From Agrypnia vestita (lineage: Eukaryota; Arthropoda; Insecta; Trichoptera; Phryganeidae): 64,000 nucleotides of DNA. The stretch is taken from assembly GCA_016648135.1 (NCBI GenBank), contig JADDOH010002625.1:1-64000 (forward strand), in the 5' to 3' direction. Shown here piece after piece: positions 43,830 to 56,078 of the stretch. A program made the position numbers and the translations under genes. Below the pieces are notes generated by a model. The model was not told the origin of the DNA, ran no database searches, and worked only from the letters and a program-made list of their open reading frames with translations. Position 1 is the stretch's first letter; each line of letters opens with the position of its first letter.

Positions 43830-45955
43830 TTATAAGAGACAATGTAACGCAACTATGTTGCAATTAACGTTGAATGATTAGAAAGATAGTAAAAATAGTA
43901 TTTTTTTTCTAAAACCCTAGAAAAATTATCAGACATACTATCATTTTTTGTAATCGCCAGATAAAAAAATAATTGAATCAATTATTTAACATAATACATT
44001 TACCTTAATCTCTTTGTTTTGTGTAAACATTTTTTCCATTTAATATCCAAGAGCTCAGGTAAAGCTTGTATCGATGCACTTTAATTGCAGCGTGAAATGA
44101 CATAATACCTCACCTTGACCTTTGAATTATCAGTTGAAAAATGCACAAATGCATTTGATTAATACTAATATCTATATGTTATCTGTGTAAATAAATATAT
44201 TCGTAACATGCGGAGGCTTGTATATTTTAGATAAAAGTAATGAGAAATAAAGTAATTAAAACAAACATTGATTTATATAAAAATAACCAATTAGGAAAAA
44301 TTAATTAAAATTATTTCATATTTGCTGATGGCAACATCAAAACGATTCCAGTACAAATAATAGATTTGTTTTTTTAATGTTTTTTGCTGAAATTTAATGA
44401 GAGTTGTATATATATATATATATATATATTTAGTTTTCGAAGTGTTTAGTTTTATTAATATTTAAAATCTTTTAGTATTATTTTGTTGTCACGGGAGTAA
44501 AATGAAAACTACGCATCTTAGAAGTCTCTTGAATGATGCACACGATTCTAGAATCAACTGGGCTATTCTAGTTATCAATAAAAATATGGAGCAACTACTG
44601 GAAATTAGTCGAACAGTCTCGAACATTCGACAAACATTTTTTGTATACTTAAAAGAGAGCAAGTGCGCGCGCGGTGAGTTAATTATTTCTGACAGTTCGG
44701 GGATTCCATTAAAATCAATGACAATAAATTAAGAGAGTACCTTAAAGGCGTTTGGAAATAGGTAAGTAGGACCACAGATTGTGTGGTCGTACTTATTTCC
44801 TCTCTATCTTAAATGGATTTGCCACATACGATAAGTGACCTCAATTTCACTGTTTGGTTTTAAAAAAGAAACGAAGTATACCGTGCCACTATAATATATA
44901 ATTGTACAATTTTTTTTCGTTGGTTTCTATAAAAATAACAAATACCCATAATAACGTTTTTATATAATACAGACCACCATAAAACGTTCCCAAATTAATT
45001 ATATTTCAGACGCGTTATTTTTCCTTTCAGATATTCGTTGATTTTATGAAATCAAGTAATGCTCTTTGAACCACTTCATTTTACCTAATGACTATTGATA
45101 TTTATTTGTACGTGAATAAAAAAATGATTGATTTGTTGTAATAAACATTTTAATTTAATCTTAATGTTTTCTTTAATTGATTCGATTCGTTTGAAAATAC
45201 TCTGTGAAATTTTAAAAATATACGCTTTCTAAGATATTCTTTTTTATAAAAATATATTTTATGAACATTCATATCTGTAATCACATTAAAGTAATACTTT
45301 AATTATTAATTGATTATATATAATAAAATAACATTGCATAAAAAATATTAATATTTGTATGTTTAATCACATTATTTATGTTCAGGTATTGTTTTGTATT
45401 TTGAATTATGAAGGTTATCAGAAAATGTTTCTCCAAGAAAGTGCTAGGTTAAGAATATACTAAGTTATTGATGTATATACTCTCAAATTAAATATATTAC
45501 TTGATATCATATCAAATAATACATAAAAATAAGCGTGAGAAATTTATGATTATTACAAAAGCGGATTAATTACAAATCAAACTGACTTTCTACTTGCTGT
45601 CTGGTATAGAACTATATGCTATGTGTGTATTACAAAGTAATCTACGACATATTTTGAATGATAAAATTAATCACATATAATCATTAACACAGGATATAAT
45701 ATAATAATTAAAATTATGTAATCATTCAAATTATTATTAAATAAAAAATATATTTTCGTTGAAAATGTAATGAATCTAATAATAGTGATAAACTATTTTT
45801 TAACTTAACATGGTAATAAGTGGTTAGGAATAATTTGAATATATTATTCATCTCACCAAACTAAAAAAAATTATTAAATTATTTAAATATTATGATAATT
45901 AGCTATTAAATACATACCAACATTTTTCGCGTCCCTAGAGCAAGTTTTAAATGCT
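43830..45955. other. AT-rich stretch, no gene recognised
   Basis: More than 2 kb with nothing I can assign. It holds a (TA)n microsatellite at about 44407-44430. Short frames (for example 44502-44732) carry no motif. Confidence 0.45.
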
Positions 45956-45959
45956 GGTA

Positions 45960-46580
45960 GAGCAAGTCAAAAATTGTCTAGAATTTTTGTTCTACAATTT
46001 ACTGATGCAAGGGGTTCATTATGTACATTTTTCCACATGGTCACCTCACTTCCAATGCAGTTGATACAGTGGTGCACAGGCTTGCACATTACTTCCAAGG
46101 ATAAGGTTTTCTGGTGGTCGCGAAAACAAAACTACACGTCTATGTCTACGGGAATCCGCACAGGCGTTACAAATGCCATACTCGTCATGGATGAGCAGAA
46201 CCATGACCGATATTCAAAGAAGATGCTACCTCACCGATGGTAACTCGCCTATTTCCTGGAAACGTTTCTCGAGCATGCTGAAAAGTCGTCAGTGTTGGAG
46301 TTTGATAGACCTCAGTCGTCTGGCTATTTTTAAACTTCACGATCCATAAAAAAAACATTTTTACAATTTTTGGTAAAAATCTACCGTGAATTTCACACCC
46401 TCCGACCAGAAACATCAGATGAATGCTCATTGTTCCCACATGATGCAAACTGCTAGCTGAAGGCAAATGACCCGATCGGGATCAAATTCTCACACGTGAC
46501 CGCAGTCGTACTAACTCAAAACGCGCACGCCCAGAAGGCAGTGTGACTGCCTTGAAGTATAGATAATTTTTGACTCGCCC
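45960..46580 (-). mobile_element. Deletion derivative of a second mariner-type element
   Basis: GAGCAAGTCAAAAATTGTCTA and TAGATAATTTTTGACTCGCC are TIRs of about 21 bp with TA outside both ends (45958-45959, 46581-46582). At 621 bp it is half the normal length. A minus-strand relic (46466-46185) reads FPGNRRVTIGEVASSLNIGH and GSAH, the helix-turn-helix signature of the mariner N-terminal domain, but no catalytic triad. It differs from the 1708/22374 family. Confidence 0.7.
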
Positions 46581-46631
46581 TAGTATACCTACATATAGAA
46601 CTGACAAGAATAGTTGATATAATTGAAGGCG

Positions 46632-46850
46632 TCAAAAAATAGAATTGCAATGGGTAGGCCATATCTCTGGATGGATGAAGCTATCCAGTGAGACCCGAGG
46701 GAAATCAGAAGGATACTCTAAAACCGGCTGGATCGAGGAAATCATCAAATTCAGCGAAAGTGCGTGGCAGCGAATAAGAATGAATGGAGAAAAGTGGGAG
46801 ACATCTGGAGGTGGGGCCTTCATCCAGCAGCGAATTGAAAACGGCTAATA
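46632..46850 (+). pseudogene. RTE-like retrotransposon C-terminal fragment
   Basis: The frame gives LQWVGHISGWM (from about 46645), then SAWQRIRMNGEKWETSGGGA and FIQQRIENG stop, corresponding to the end of an RTE-type protein (compare EEACIEQWRNEG at 28981). The 5' part is missing. The 3' end abuts LTR copy D. Confidence 0.65.
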
Positions 46851-46872
46851 CACATTAAATAAATACACATTC

Positions 46873-47412
46873 TAACGAGGCTAAAAAGAATTGCACTCAT
46901 GTAAAGTGAGAGTTGTTTGAGTTGATCACAATACTAACGAAGATTCCAGAACGGCCTAGCATAATCTACGACTTACGAGAAACATGTCCAAAAGTCTGAA
47001 AAACGCGAGGAACTTCTCTAAAACGTGGGAAATGTTTCGGAATTTCGATATCAGAGCATTAGCGAATATAAATACAACACTCGGGAGTAAGGAGTGAGTT
47101 GTTTTCCGCGCGCGTTGACAGCAATAATAGAAGCGAAGGCAACCGCGAGTGGTAGCGGTGGGTTGCGAGAAGCCAGTGGTGCCAAGCCGACCAAAGCGAA
47201 ATTAATAAGTGCGGAAATTGATGGAATATTCTAGTGAATAGTGAATAAAGTGTTAAAGGGAATATAAAGTGTCTATTTACAAGTGATAAATTAGCAAAAC
47301 AGTTGAATTTAAGGGATAGCGTTACATTTAATAGTGATAAGTGACATTGTGAATAAGTGACGTTAGTTTAATTAATTAATCGTTATTCAATAAATCCTGT
47401 AAATCCCAGCGC
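46873..47412 (+). repeat. LTR (family L), copy D
   Basis: Shares TCCAGAACGGCCTAGC, TATAAATA (47067-47074), GGAATATTCTAGTGAAT and TATAAAGTGTCTATTTAC with copies B and C. Clean TG/CA ends are lost. Directly followed by a GC-rich block. Confidence 0.6.
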
Positions 47413-47620
47413 TAGATAGAGGGAGGATCTAGGCCAACCCGGACCCTCGAGCGTGCCGATGGACCAATGCGCTCGAGACGACCCACCAATAGGAGACCGC
47501 GGGCGCCAGTGTACCGTTCGCCCGCAGACAGTTTTGCAATATTCTTTATATTCCGCGAACTATACCATTGTAACCTGTACTCGCAATAAATTCGACATTT
47601 AACTTACTTAAATTTTTTTT
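47413..47620. other. GC-rich block, possible second LTR end
   Basis: GC-rich sequence with a GCGGGCG/CGCCCGC hairpin, then CATTGTAACCTGTACTCGCA, AATAAATTCGACATTTAAC and TGGTCATCC. The AATAAA plus such an end resembles the 3' border of an LTR. Not proven. Short TTGACAGATC-type tandem units follow at about 47735-47772. Confidence 0.3.
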
Positions 47621-48429
47621 TGGTCATCCTATACATCCATCTTACCATTCATTCACATATATCTGTTGTCACGCACATTTACGCACCACACATAAAATGT
47701 GCCGGGAGATCATGCTTCGACAGATGGGCATTGATCTGACAGATCTTTGACAGATCATTGACAGATCTTCCCACAAACACTCAACCTTAATTTCATTTAC
47801 ATATATACATTCAGCAAATCGCGAAATTCATACTACGAGGTAATTAAACATCTGCCAAAAGATGCACTTTCAACGTTTAGGGGGACCTGACACGATACTA
47901 GGAGAAGAAGAAGAAGTTTTAAACAGTATAAAAAAATATTTCGTAAGAAACAAATTCACACGTTTACTCGTGATTTGTGTCTGTCACCTGTAAAACTACG
48001 CACATATTATGATGCTGATTGCTATGCTGATGTAGGTATCTATGCTGATTGATGTGCTGCGAACAGAAATAAAGGCAAGCACGTCACGTTTGCTTATTTA
48101 AATGTAACTCAAGTCTATTCTCGCTGCATCCACACGCTATTTATAATCTTATTGGATTTAATTCGGTTCGATGTGAATTACGATCAAGGCCATCAGAATC
48201 TGCAGTTTAAGTGTTTTACGCCTTTCTTAAGGAGCATCTTCACGGATATACTTTTGTCTCGAAGTAATTCAAAATGAGCCTAACCTCTACATTGTTGAAA
48301 ATTTTTTTTTTTCCTTCGACGTGATTGAAGAAAAAGTTTGATGATGATCACATCACTAATAGCTCTTTATGATGAGACAAAACTGCACCTCTTGAAAGTG
48401 TTCTTTTTTCCATGTCTTCTACCTATCTG

Positions 48430-48900
48430 GTGGAGACTGTTCAAAGGAATGAATTTCAACAGATGGTGGTAGTAAAAATACAACTCACACATTGAAACAA
48501 GGTATTCAAATTCAACATGTATACAACTTTATAGTTATTTTATTCTATTGTGTAAAGTGATCACTCAAGCCAGCCGTACTATAAGTCGTAAGCCCTTGAA
48601 TACCTAAAAAAATTCCATACCTGCTTTCCCGAATAACTAAAAATTGCTTCATCTCTACGAGATATTTGTAATTTATGCATCTTGATTAAAAATGTGTCCT
48701 CTGTGGATAAAAATCTAGTGTTGCTTTCTTGAAAAATTTGATCGTACTCAAAATAATCTGAAATTATTTAAAATGGTCTAAAAAAGAGTTTAAAAATTGA
48801 AATAATTTTCAGGCGTATTCTAGAGTAGGTACCTAAATGTTAATAATTCGTTAAAATGTCATATACGTATAAAAACTTTAATAAAAAATTATATATGTAT
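48430..48900 (+). repeat. R1 dispersed repeat, copy h
   Basis: AACAGATGGTGGTAGTAAAA, TTGTGTAAAGTGATCACTCA, AGCCAGCCGTAC, a TAAAAATTGCTTC block, then CAGGCGTATTCTAGAGTAG. The same opening recurs at 48940, so R1 copies are tandem here. Confidence 0.6.
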
Positions 48901-48934
48901 ATCGTTACCGATGGTGACATCTATGTTGGTGAAC

Positions 48935-49655
48935 GGGGTTGACAAATTTTAACAGATGGTGGTAGTAAAAATACAATACACATATGAAACAAGGTGTGCA
49001 AAGTTGACATATATATACGTATATATAATATATATGTCGCATCCATCTAGTTATATTTGCCAGGACGCCGGCATCCAATTAAATGGCTGAAGGACAACTA
49101 GCCAAGTCATTGAGCGCAACGTTTAACCAGATGGATGAACGTTGTCTAGTCATTTAGTTCAATTGGATATTGATGAATTTTCAATGTTTGGCTAGGTGAG
49201 ATTAGGTTGGGTTAGGTTAGGTTAGGTTCAGTTAGATTAGTTTCGGTTAGGTTAGGTTAAATTCGGTAAGGTTAGGTTAGATTTGAATCACTTGGCTGTC
49301 TTGGTCAGGCATATTCAAAGGGCTGACTTCCAATACGCCAAGTTGTTAAACGTTGAGTGATTCTAGTTCGATTAACTATCGGCCTAGGTATCCAATTGGA
49401 TGCCGGCGTTAAATGAACAGCCTAGGCGTCCAATTACCTGGCTACTTTAACCAAATGGCTGCGACATATGTACAACTTCTAAAAAATTTCTTACGTATGG
49501 CAGTCTATCATGGTTGGGGTCTTCACTTGGGAATCTTTCATTGTGTAAAGTGATCACTTACGCCAGCCGTACGATAGGGCGTACACACCTAGCATACGTC
49601 CATACATAATATGTCATATAAATAGCTTCGTCTCTATAAGACATCCTTTTTTTAA
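48935..49655 (+). repeat. R1 dispersed repeat, copy i (split)
   Basis: Opening AACAGATGGTGGTAGTAAAA (48950), then an inserted MITE at 49035-49466, then TTGTGTAAAGTGATCACTTA and ATAAATAGCTTCGTCTC. Confidence 0.6.
49035..49466. repeat. TGTCGCA-ended MITE carrying TTAGG-like units
   Basis: TA-flanked 432-bp element. The ends TGTCGCATCCAT and ATGGCTGCGACA are inverted repeats that extend with mismatches to about 30 bp, and further pairs (GCCGGCATCCAATT and its complement) follow. The centre has degenerate GGTTA units (49203-49285). Confidence 0.7.
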
Positions 49656-49729
49656 AATTTCACTTTTAATATATCTTTATTAAAATATCGTTTTCCTACC
49701 AAATTTGTTGAACGGAACCTGGTCGTTAA

Positions 49730-50227
49730 GAGGCCCCAGTACACGATTTTCGTATTTGCTCTCGATTTGCTAAATTTAACGTAAACTTATTAAATCATTT
49801 TGCAAAACCCATAGCTAAACAGACTTTTAATCAATTTTATTATGATCCATAAAACCATTAAAACATCGATTATTTTAATGAAATTTTACATGCGTACCTA
49901 CTAAGAAAATTTCACAGTAATTAATATAAAAATACTCAAAAAATTATACCTCAAGAATTCGAATAAATTAAATCGTTTAGTTTGTTCAAATATAATTTTT
50001 CTTTCAAATCAGATTTCGTTTGGAATAGTGTTTCGGGGTTATAATTTTTTTGATGGTATAACAGTATAATTGTTCATATTTTTTTAAAGAAATGCTTCAA
50101 GAGTAAATGCTTCAAGATAAAATTGATTTAAAGTCTGTGTAGCTATGGGTTTTGCAAAATGATTTAATAAGTTTACGTTAAATTTAGCAAATCGAGAGCA
50201 AATACGAAAATCGTGTACTGGGGCCTC
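49730..50227. repeat. GGCCCC-ended MITE, copy 3 (long TIRs)
   Basis: GAGGCCCCAGTACACG opens a left arm of about 110 bp whose complement closes the element at 50227 (CGTGTACTGGGGCCTC). Left flank TTAA (49726-49729), right flank TTCA. Close relative of 11615-12236. Confidence 0.8.
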
Positions 50228-50299
50228 TTCAGTGAGGACTGGCTCTGCATGAACTTTCTAAGAAGTTCAAAAAAATGAGAACACTGATAAGGTTGATTA

Positions 50300-50580
50300 A
50301 CATACGTGCGTGCGCACTCAGTTTGCTGAACCGGCAGAGGACGCGCGGGCTGCGGCTGCCCCGAGTGACGTAAAGTTATGCACAGCGCAAACGAAAATGT
50401 TTCGGTCTCGGTCGCCGTCCAAATACAAATGAGGGCCCATCACGTAAACCGTTGACGAATCGGATCGACAGAAACGCCGCGAACGTGACCGCCGATGCAG
50501 TGCTTGATTATTTATCTTTTGCTGAAAATAAATCCATCCATTGTGATCTTCGTGAACTCCTGCTCTCCTGACCATCTCAA
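50300..50580. other. GC-richer block, unassigned
   Basis: Both strands keep open frames here (for example minus 50575-50318, 85 codons), but neither matches a family I know. It could be an exon or a repeat. The surrounding 50600-51000 shows nothing. Confidence 0.3.
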
Positions 50581-51010
50581 GACCAGATAAATGCCTCCTG
50601 CTTTTCCACTTGATTCAACGGGTGGACGATTCTTCTCTTCCTCTCCGTCCTTTGACGTGGCTCATCACACCATGCCGTTCAACAGTACCCTTAGAGTCTA
50701 TCCTTAATACGAAATATTTGTGATTTGCTATTCATAATACGTGAAAACTGTTCTTTCATTAAAAAAATGTCCATCTGTATGCCAAAAGTGTAGGGCAGAT
50801 GGGAGAGCTTTTGCTCGCAGAACGGCTTCGGATCTGTGGTGGGTCCCACGTCACTTTTGATTTTTTCCTTTGCATTCTGTAATGTTTTGTTATTTATTTT
50901 TACTTCATTCCGTTATATTGAATTATTTTCTTTAATATATATTCTTCAATATCCTTAATATACCCATGATAATATAACATAAACACACACTAAACAAAAA
51001 TATTATTAAA

Positions 51011-51460
51011 ATGGCGTATTACGCGTTGGTGCACTCCCTCTTATAGTATGGTATTATTGGGTGGGGAGGATCTTATAAGTCCACCGCACAACCATTAATC
51101 ATAACGCAAAAAATAATTATTAAACGATTATCAAAAAAACTTATGACTACCTCACTGTAAATATATTTCAAGAATTTAATGTACCAAAACTCACTAAAAT
51201 ATACAAAACTAACTCCCTATGTCAAATTTATAAAAAATATTTTTTAAATAAATTCCACCCCTTAGACTGTATAAGTAAAAGACATAGAACAAAGGGGCAA
51301 ATAAAGATACCAACTTTAAGAACCACCATGGCACAACATCATTATACATACTTGGGAGTTATACAACAATACATGGTTGTCGCAAAACAAACTTCAAGAA
51401 ATAATCATTTCAAAATATGAATAGTTTAAGAAAGAAGTCAAATCCTTGATTTTGAACAAC
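51011..51460 (+). pseudogene. Jockey/CR1-type retrotransposon C-terminal relic
   Basis: Across frame breaks the sequence reads AYYALVHSLL, YGIIGWGGSYKS, AQPLIITQKIIIKRL, FNVPKLTKIYK, and KIPTLRTTMAQHHYTYLG. These are the well-known post-polymerase phrases of Jockey/CR1-like elements. One internal stop lies at about 51043 and others follow. Confidence 0.8.
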
Positions 51461-51687
51461 GATGTATTGTAACATTGCCCACATGTCTCAAGTGGTTTCT
51501 GTATAATAAATATTACTACTTCTAAATAGTTTCTGCTTTTGTACTTTCATTTGGCTTGTAAATACTTCTCCCATAAGCTCGAGTTTTTGGCTCGTATTAT
51601 GGGGAGTATAATGTCTTTAAAATGTTATAACAAAGATATAATTTATTATAAAAAACATTAATAAGTATCTACTATATGAATAAATAA

Positions 51688-51850
51688 ATATATCAGCCCT
51701 GATGATGGACCCTGCAATGAGATCTAAAACTTCGGCCAGGGAGGTTAGATATACACGGCAGAATATCCTAAAAAACTACACACGGAAGATTCTGAACAAC
51801 CGTAAAAACCTAAGAACATTATTATTTTCTGTTGATAATGTGGATACTCC
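51688..51850 (+). repeat. PLE terminal-repeat relic P5
   Basis: TCAGCCCTGATGATGGACCC, then AATGAGATCTAAAACTTCGG, ACACGGCAGAATA, GGAAGATTCTGAACAACCG and AAAACCTAAGAACATT follow the P2/P3 terminal-repeat order. The GAAA of the hammerhead core has become AAAA. Confidence 0.65.
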
Positions 51851-52610
51851 TTTTTGTGCTATTTACATTTATAAGAGTAAACGGGGTTGGGCCGCGGAGC
51901 GGCTAGGGACATAGCTCGAGTTGTAAATACGCGATAAGGCAATGGTCGCCAAACTTTAGGACCTGATGAACCACTAAATTTATCATTTTAAATTCCACGG
52001 ACCACTAATAGGACATTATAGTCTAAAATATAATAGAAAACTTTTCTCACGGGCCACCACCTTGGCGACCGCTGCTTTAGACCGCGCATTAAGGTGTACG
52101 TCACTCTATATACGCATCGATACAAAAAAAACCAATATGATAAATGCTATACAATTTACTTTTTAAAATAGATGTCATAATAATGTCGTAAATTTGAAAT
52201 TAAAATTTGAATAAATTTTGTGCTGTCCTTGAAATTAATAAACATAAAAACGGTAGCAGCCTAACAGTCTAAATGGTTATCGAATAACATTAAGCAACGG
52301 CCACACCGGTAAATCACCGATTCGACCTTGACTTTTACGCGTAATTTATTCTAAGGATCGTCTTCACACATACATACGTATATACATACACTGATGAAAA
52401 TAATGACTTCTCGACAGGGTTTCGAATCGAACAATTTTAATGCTGGCGTTTAATAATAAAAGTTGCTTGTTGGATTTTAAAAAGAAATCCCTTTCGCCGG
52501 TAAAGGCCACATGGAACATGAATTTTGTATGTCCTAGATATTGCTTTAAAAATTTTTAACAAACGAACTCTTATTTTAATGGAAAATTTTTGAAAAAATT
52601 AAAATGGCCG
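51851..52610. other. Unassigned AT-rich stretch
   Basis: No gene or repeat recognised. Confidence 0.4.
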
Positions 52611-52616
52611 CCTTAT

Positions 52617-52877
52617 GTTCATTCCCGTGTAGCTCTTCTGTCGTGACTGAGATGCAGGTTTCACCAGTGCATGTTCCTTCGAAACAGAAGTGAAGGACAA
52701 TAAAAAAAACATTTTTCTTAAATTGAGAGCGATTTAAAAAAATTCTATTTTTTTATCGATTGTTATTATCAAATAACAAAATTACATTTATAAATAAGTA
52801 CATAATCCTATGTTTTGTACAAACAAACGAGAATATTGCATCTCAGTTACAGCTGTGGAGCTACATGGGAATATACA
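52617..52877. repeat. Hairpin MITE
   Basis: ATTCCCGTGTAGCTC...GACTGAGATGC (52621-52655) pairs with GCATCTCAGTTAC...GAGCTACATGGGAAT (52838-52871), about 35 bp with mismatches. No coding part. Confidence 0.6.
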
Positions 52878-52949
52878 GTATTTATATTCCTTAATAAGTG
52901 CCAATAAAAAAATAAAAAAATCTAATAACTTCCTTGTAAAAAATCACCC

Positions 52950-53660
52950 AATTGATAATTAAATTTCAGGCTCCCGGGGTGATGCAGCCTCTTGACTAAA
53001 TATTTTGACACTGCATGAAGTTTTCCAGCTGTAAACATTGTTTTAGTATCTTTCTCCAAATTGTCGCCTCATCTTCATTGTTGGCTTTTTCAAGTTCTTT
53101 GAGAATTAACTGATGCATACACACGTGGGTATCTTGAAAGAGCTATTATTTGCACATATTCCAGGCCAATTTTTAATGTAGCCACGGTTCGTTGTACTAA
53201 CATTGCTTATCTTGCATTTCAAGCTTCAAAAAGTTTCAGAAATATAAAAATTATGACGAATAATAATTTGAAGGCGAAAAAAAATTTTCAACAATATGCC
53301 CTAAACGACTAAAAATCACTGACTCTTTCATAATTTTTTTTTAGATAAGAGTCGCAATTATTTTTGGCCTTGCTTGCTATGTACAAGGCTTGTACCTAAG
53401 TAGGAGTTTAGGTATTTTACTCTAGCTACTACCAGCTTTATTAGAATGGGAAGAATTTGTCCGTGGAACTTGGGGCTCTTTTGCATTTGCCATCATCATG
53501 TTTCATCATTTAGTCTTGCTCTAGTTTTGCTTCTATGAAATTAATCCAATGTATTGATCCTGTAAACTTAGGTGGGATGAGCTTCCTAAATTCCGTAGGA
53601 TCCACTGAATTGCCTAATTGTAAACCATTAAGCATTTAAAAAAAAACATGGCCATTTTTC
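52950..53660 (-). other. Possible decayed coding region
   Basis: On the minus strand several short stretches look protein-like in shifting frames (for example DPTEFRKLIPPKFTGSIHW near 53600 and AGKLHAVSKYLVKRLHHPGS near 53000), with many stops. This suggests an old transposase or retroelement remnant, but I cannot name it. Confidence 0.25.
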
Positions 53661-54070
53661 CACGCTCAATTTTATTTTTAGATGATGAAGTCTTTAATTT
53701 CATGGTTGTACAGAAACGACGGGTTTTGATTCACGTGGAAGTCAAAATTTAACACGGACGTATATTATGTGTATTCTTGGTTTACGAAATGTCTATGGTC
53801 GCACTTATTTTCCAGATGCCTCTAAATTCGTCTCTTAATTATTCTGGCTGGTATCCACGCTGATTCGCCACTTTCGTTTTATATGTGTAATCGCTGTTAT
53901 GTCACAATACTACTGTGCTGCGAACGCACGTGTCATCGCTTTTATACATTGATATTGTTTCGCGAATGTTCGACCGGCTTCTCCACATTTTGAGTGATAA
54001 TAGTTTTTTCGAGAATAGTGCAGTTGATTCTATATTCATGTGGCTGTTCGAAAAACTTCCGTTATGTGTT

Positions 54071-54440
54071 ACTGCCCCACTAAGCTAAAAGGCAGTAAAT
54101 AATTCATACTTTTTGAAAAATGTTTTTTTTATTCGGTTTTTCGGTTTTTTGATTGTTGAGGTCATATTTTACCTTTTTTAATTAGATTGTTTGCTGTATT
54201 TTCATCAAAATATAAAAATATAAGTATTTTCAATTTGCAGTATATCCATCGGGGTTATGTGACATATAGCATATTTGCAGTTTTAACGCTTAAACTGTAT
54301 AAAAATCTAATGACTTTTGACTGAGCGAAAAAAAAAAATTAATATTCATTTGAATCATAGAAATTGCTTCATTCAAATTTCTCAGATTTACTCAGTAATT
54401 TGTTAAATGGATATACTGCTTTTTAGCTTAGTGGGGCATT
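54071..54440. repeat. TGCCCCACTAAG-ended MITE
   Basis: TGCCCCACTAAGCTAAAAGG and CTTTTTAGCTTAGTGGGGCA are inverted repeats, about 25 bp in total, 370 bp apart. AT-rich interior, no gene. Confidence 0.7.
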
Positions 54441-54960
54441 GTGGTTAACATTGTTTTCAGACTCTTGTGAAAAAATAAATTGGTTGATTTCAAAGTTGTG
54501 TTTCTTGAACTTTGGGTAGGATTGTTTGGAGCAGTTCGGTTGGAAACCCTGCTTTTAATAGTCAAATGAAGATGCTGAGAATACATTGAGTCTCAGTTAA
54601 TTAATGGATGTTATTATTAAAGCTGTTTAGTAAAAATAACAGTGCAATCCATCATACCTCTAAGGAAAAATATTACATAACATTTAAATCATATCCTGGA
54701 ATTATTTTTATTACACAGCCTACGTAAAAAATAATTGGTATCGATAGGTGCTCATTTCGGAGAATGTGTCCGAAGTATTAGTACTTTTGACTTATTACAG
54801 TATTGTCAGACCAGGAGATCATACTTCGACAATATCCCAAATGATTTATTGAATAACACATATATTACAATGTTATATTGCCTTCCTCAGGATTTGGTTA
54901 TTTATAATATTTAATTGAATATACACATTTTTCTAATTTAAAATCTATCAAGATATATAA

Positions 54961-55520
54961 AAGGTTGAGAAAGATATCGAGAGGAGAGTGACTGCAGGGG
55001 ATTGGGTGAACGGTGCCTTGAATGCAATAATGTCTAATAGAAAAATGTCCATCGAGACAAGACTAGCGGTATATAATGGAATCCCGGTACCAACACTGAT
55101 GTATGGAAGTGAAGCCTGAAGCTGGCAGAAGAGGAACAATTGTAGACTGAATGCAGTTGAGATGAGATCCCTTAGACGTAGTGCGGAAAATCTATTTTAA
55201 ACAAAATAAAGATATTAGGAATGAACGTAAAGTTGATCTTAACATAATAATTGGAATTAAAAAAGGGTCACTCAGATGGTCTGGACACGTTGAGCGAATA
55301 AATGAGGAATGAATGTGTTGAAAGCCAGCAAGAGAGGGCCACCACGGAAGATGTGGCTTTATTAGATACTGAAAGATGTTTCCTTTAGATACCTCGACAA
55401 CAGTCGCGTCGAGCTTGCATGCGAAGATGTATGAATGTGGGTGATGCGAGAGCTGAAAGTCAGGACAGAAGAGTGTGGCTACTTTCGTTCTTCTCTGTCT
55501 ATCCCTACGGGGAAATGGCG
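54961..55520 (+). pseudogene. Non-LTR retrotransposon relic
   Basis: Starting KVEKDIERRVTAGDWVNG, then ALNAIMSNRKMSIETRLAVY and PVPTLMYGSEA, an open stretch ends at a TGA (55117-55119) in place of a Trp codon. It continues in frame with QKRNNCRLNAVEMRSLRR. Later parts are frameshifted but show RWSGHVERINEE-like and PPRKMWL-like phrases and end near SIPTGKWRDVK. Clade not determined. Confidence 0.7.
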
Positions 55521-55774
55521 TGATGTAAAGTAAATAATCTATTAAATTGTAATCCTTTGTTATTTGCATCTTAAAATTACTAATCTCTTTTTAATATAAA
55601 AAACCTGTATTTTGAAAAAAAAAAGCAAATTCAGAATAGAAATGACTTTTTAAACATGTTCTTTAATTCTAATATAAAAATTTCTGCAAGTATAAATTGT
55701 TTATAGCTTTATAAATTTTTATATTGACGCTACCTGAACCTGAAGATTTACCATATTATCATTTAGCAATATTT

Positions 55775-55830
55775 TTATTTTTATTATTTATTTATTTATT
55801 TTCGCCCTACTAGGGCTTTTACAAACAAAT
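55775..55830 (-). repeat. LINE-like 3' tail with hairpin
   Basis: (TTTA)n followed by GCCCTACTAGGGC, a palindrome. On the minus strand this is a hairpin plus an (AAAT)n tail, as at some Jockey-type 3' ends. The stretch up to 56078 is plain AT-rich. Confidence 0.4.
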
Positions 55831-56078
55831 AGGTAAAGTGTACATTTATAGAATGGATACTTTAAAGAAAAGAAAAACATATAAAAATAATAATAACATA
55901 AAGTGGAAATCAAATACTTAAAATACAAATACAAATATATAAAGATAAATATAATATACCTAAAGTAAAAAGTCAGTAGGTATATTACAAAGCAGAAGCA
56001 CAAGGAAGACATATTATAATAAAAATTCAAAAATTACCTACGTCATGGGGTAAATGATGTTGATCCATTTTAATTTTT

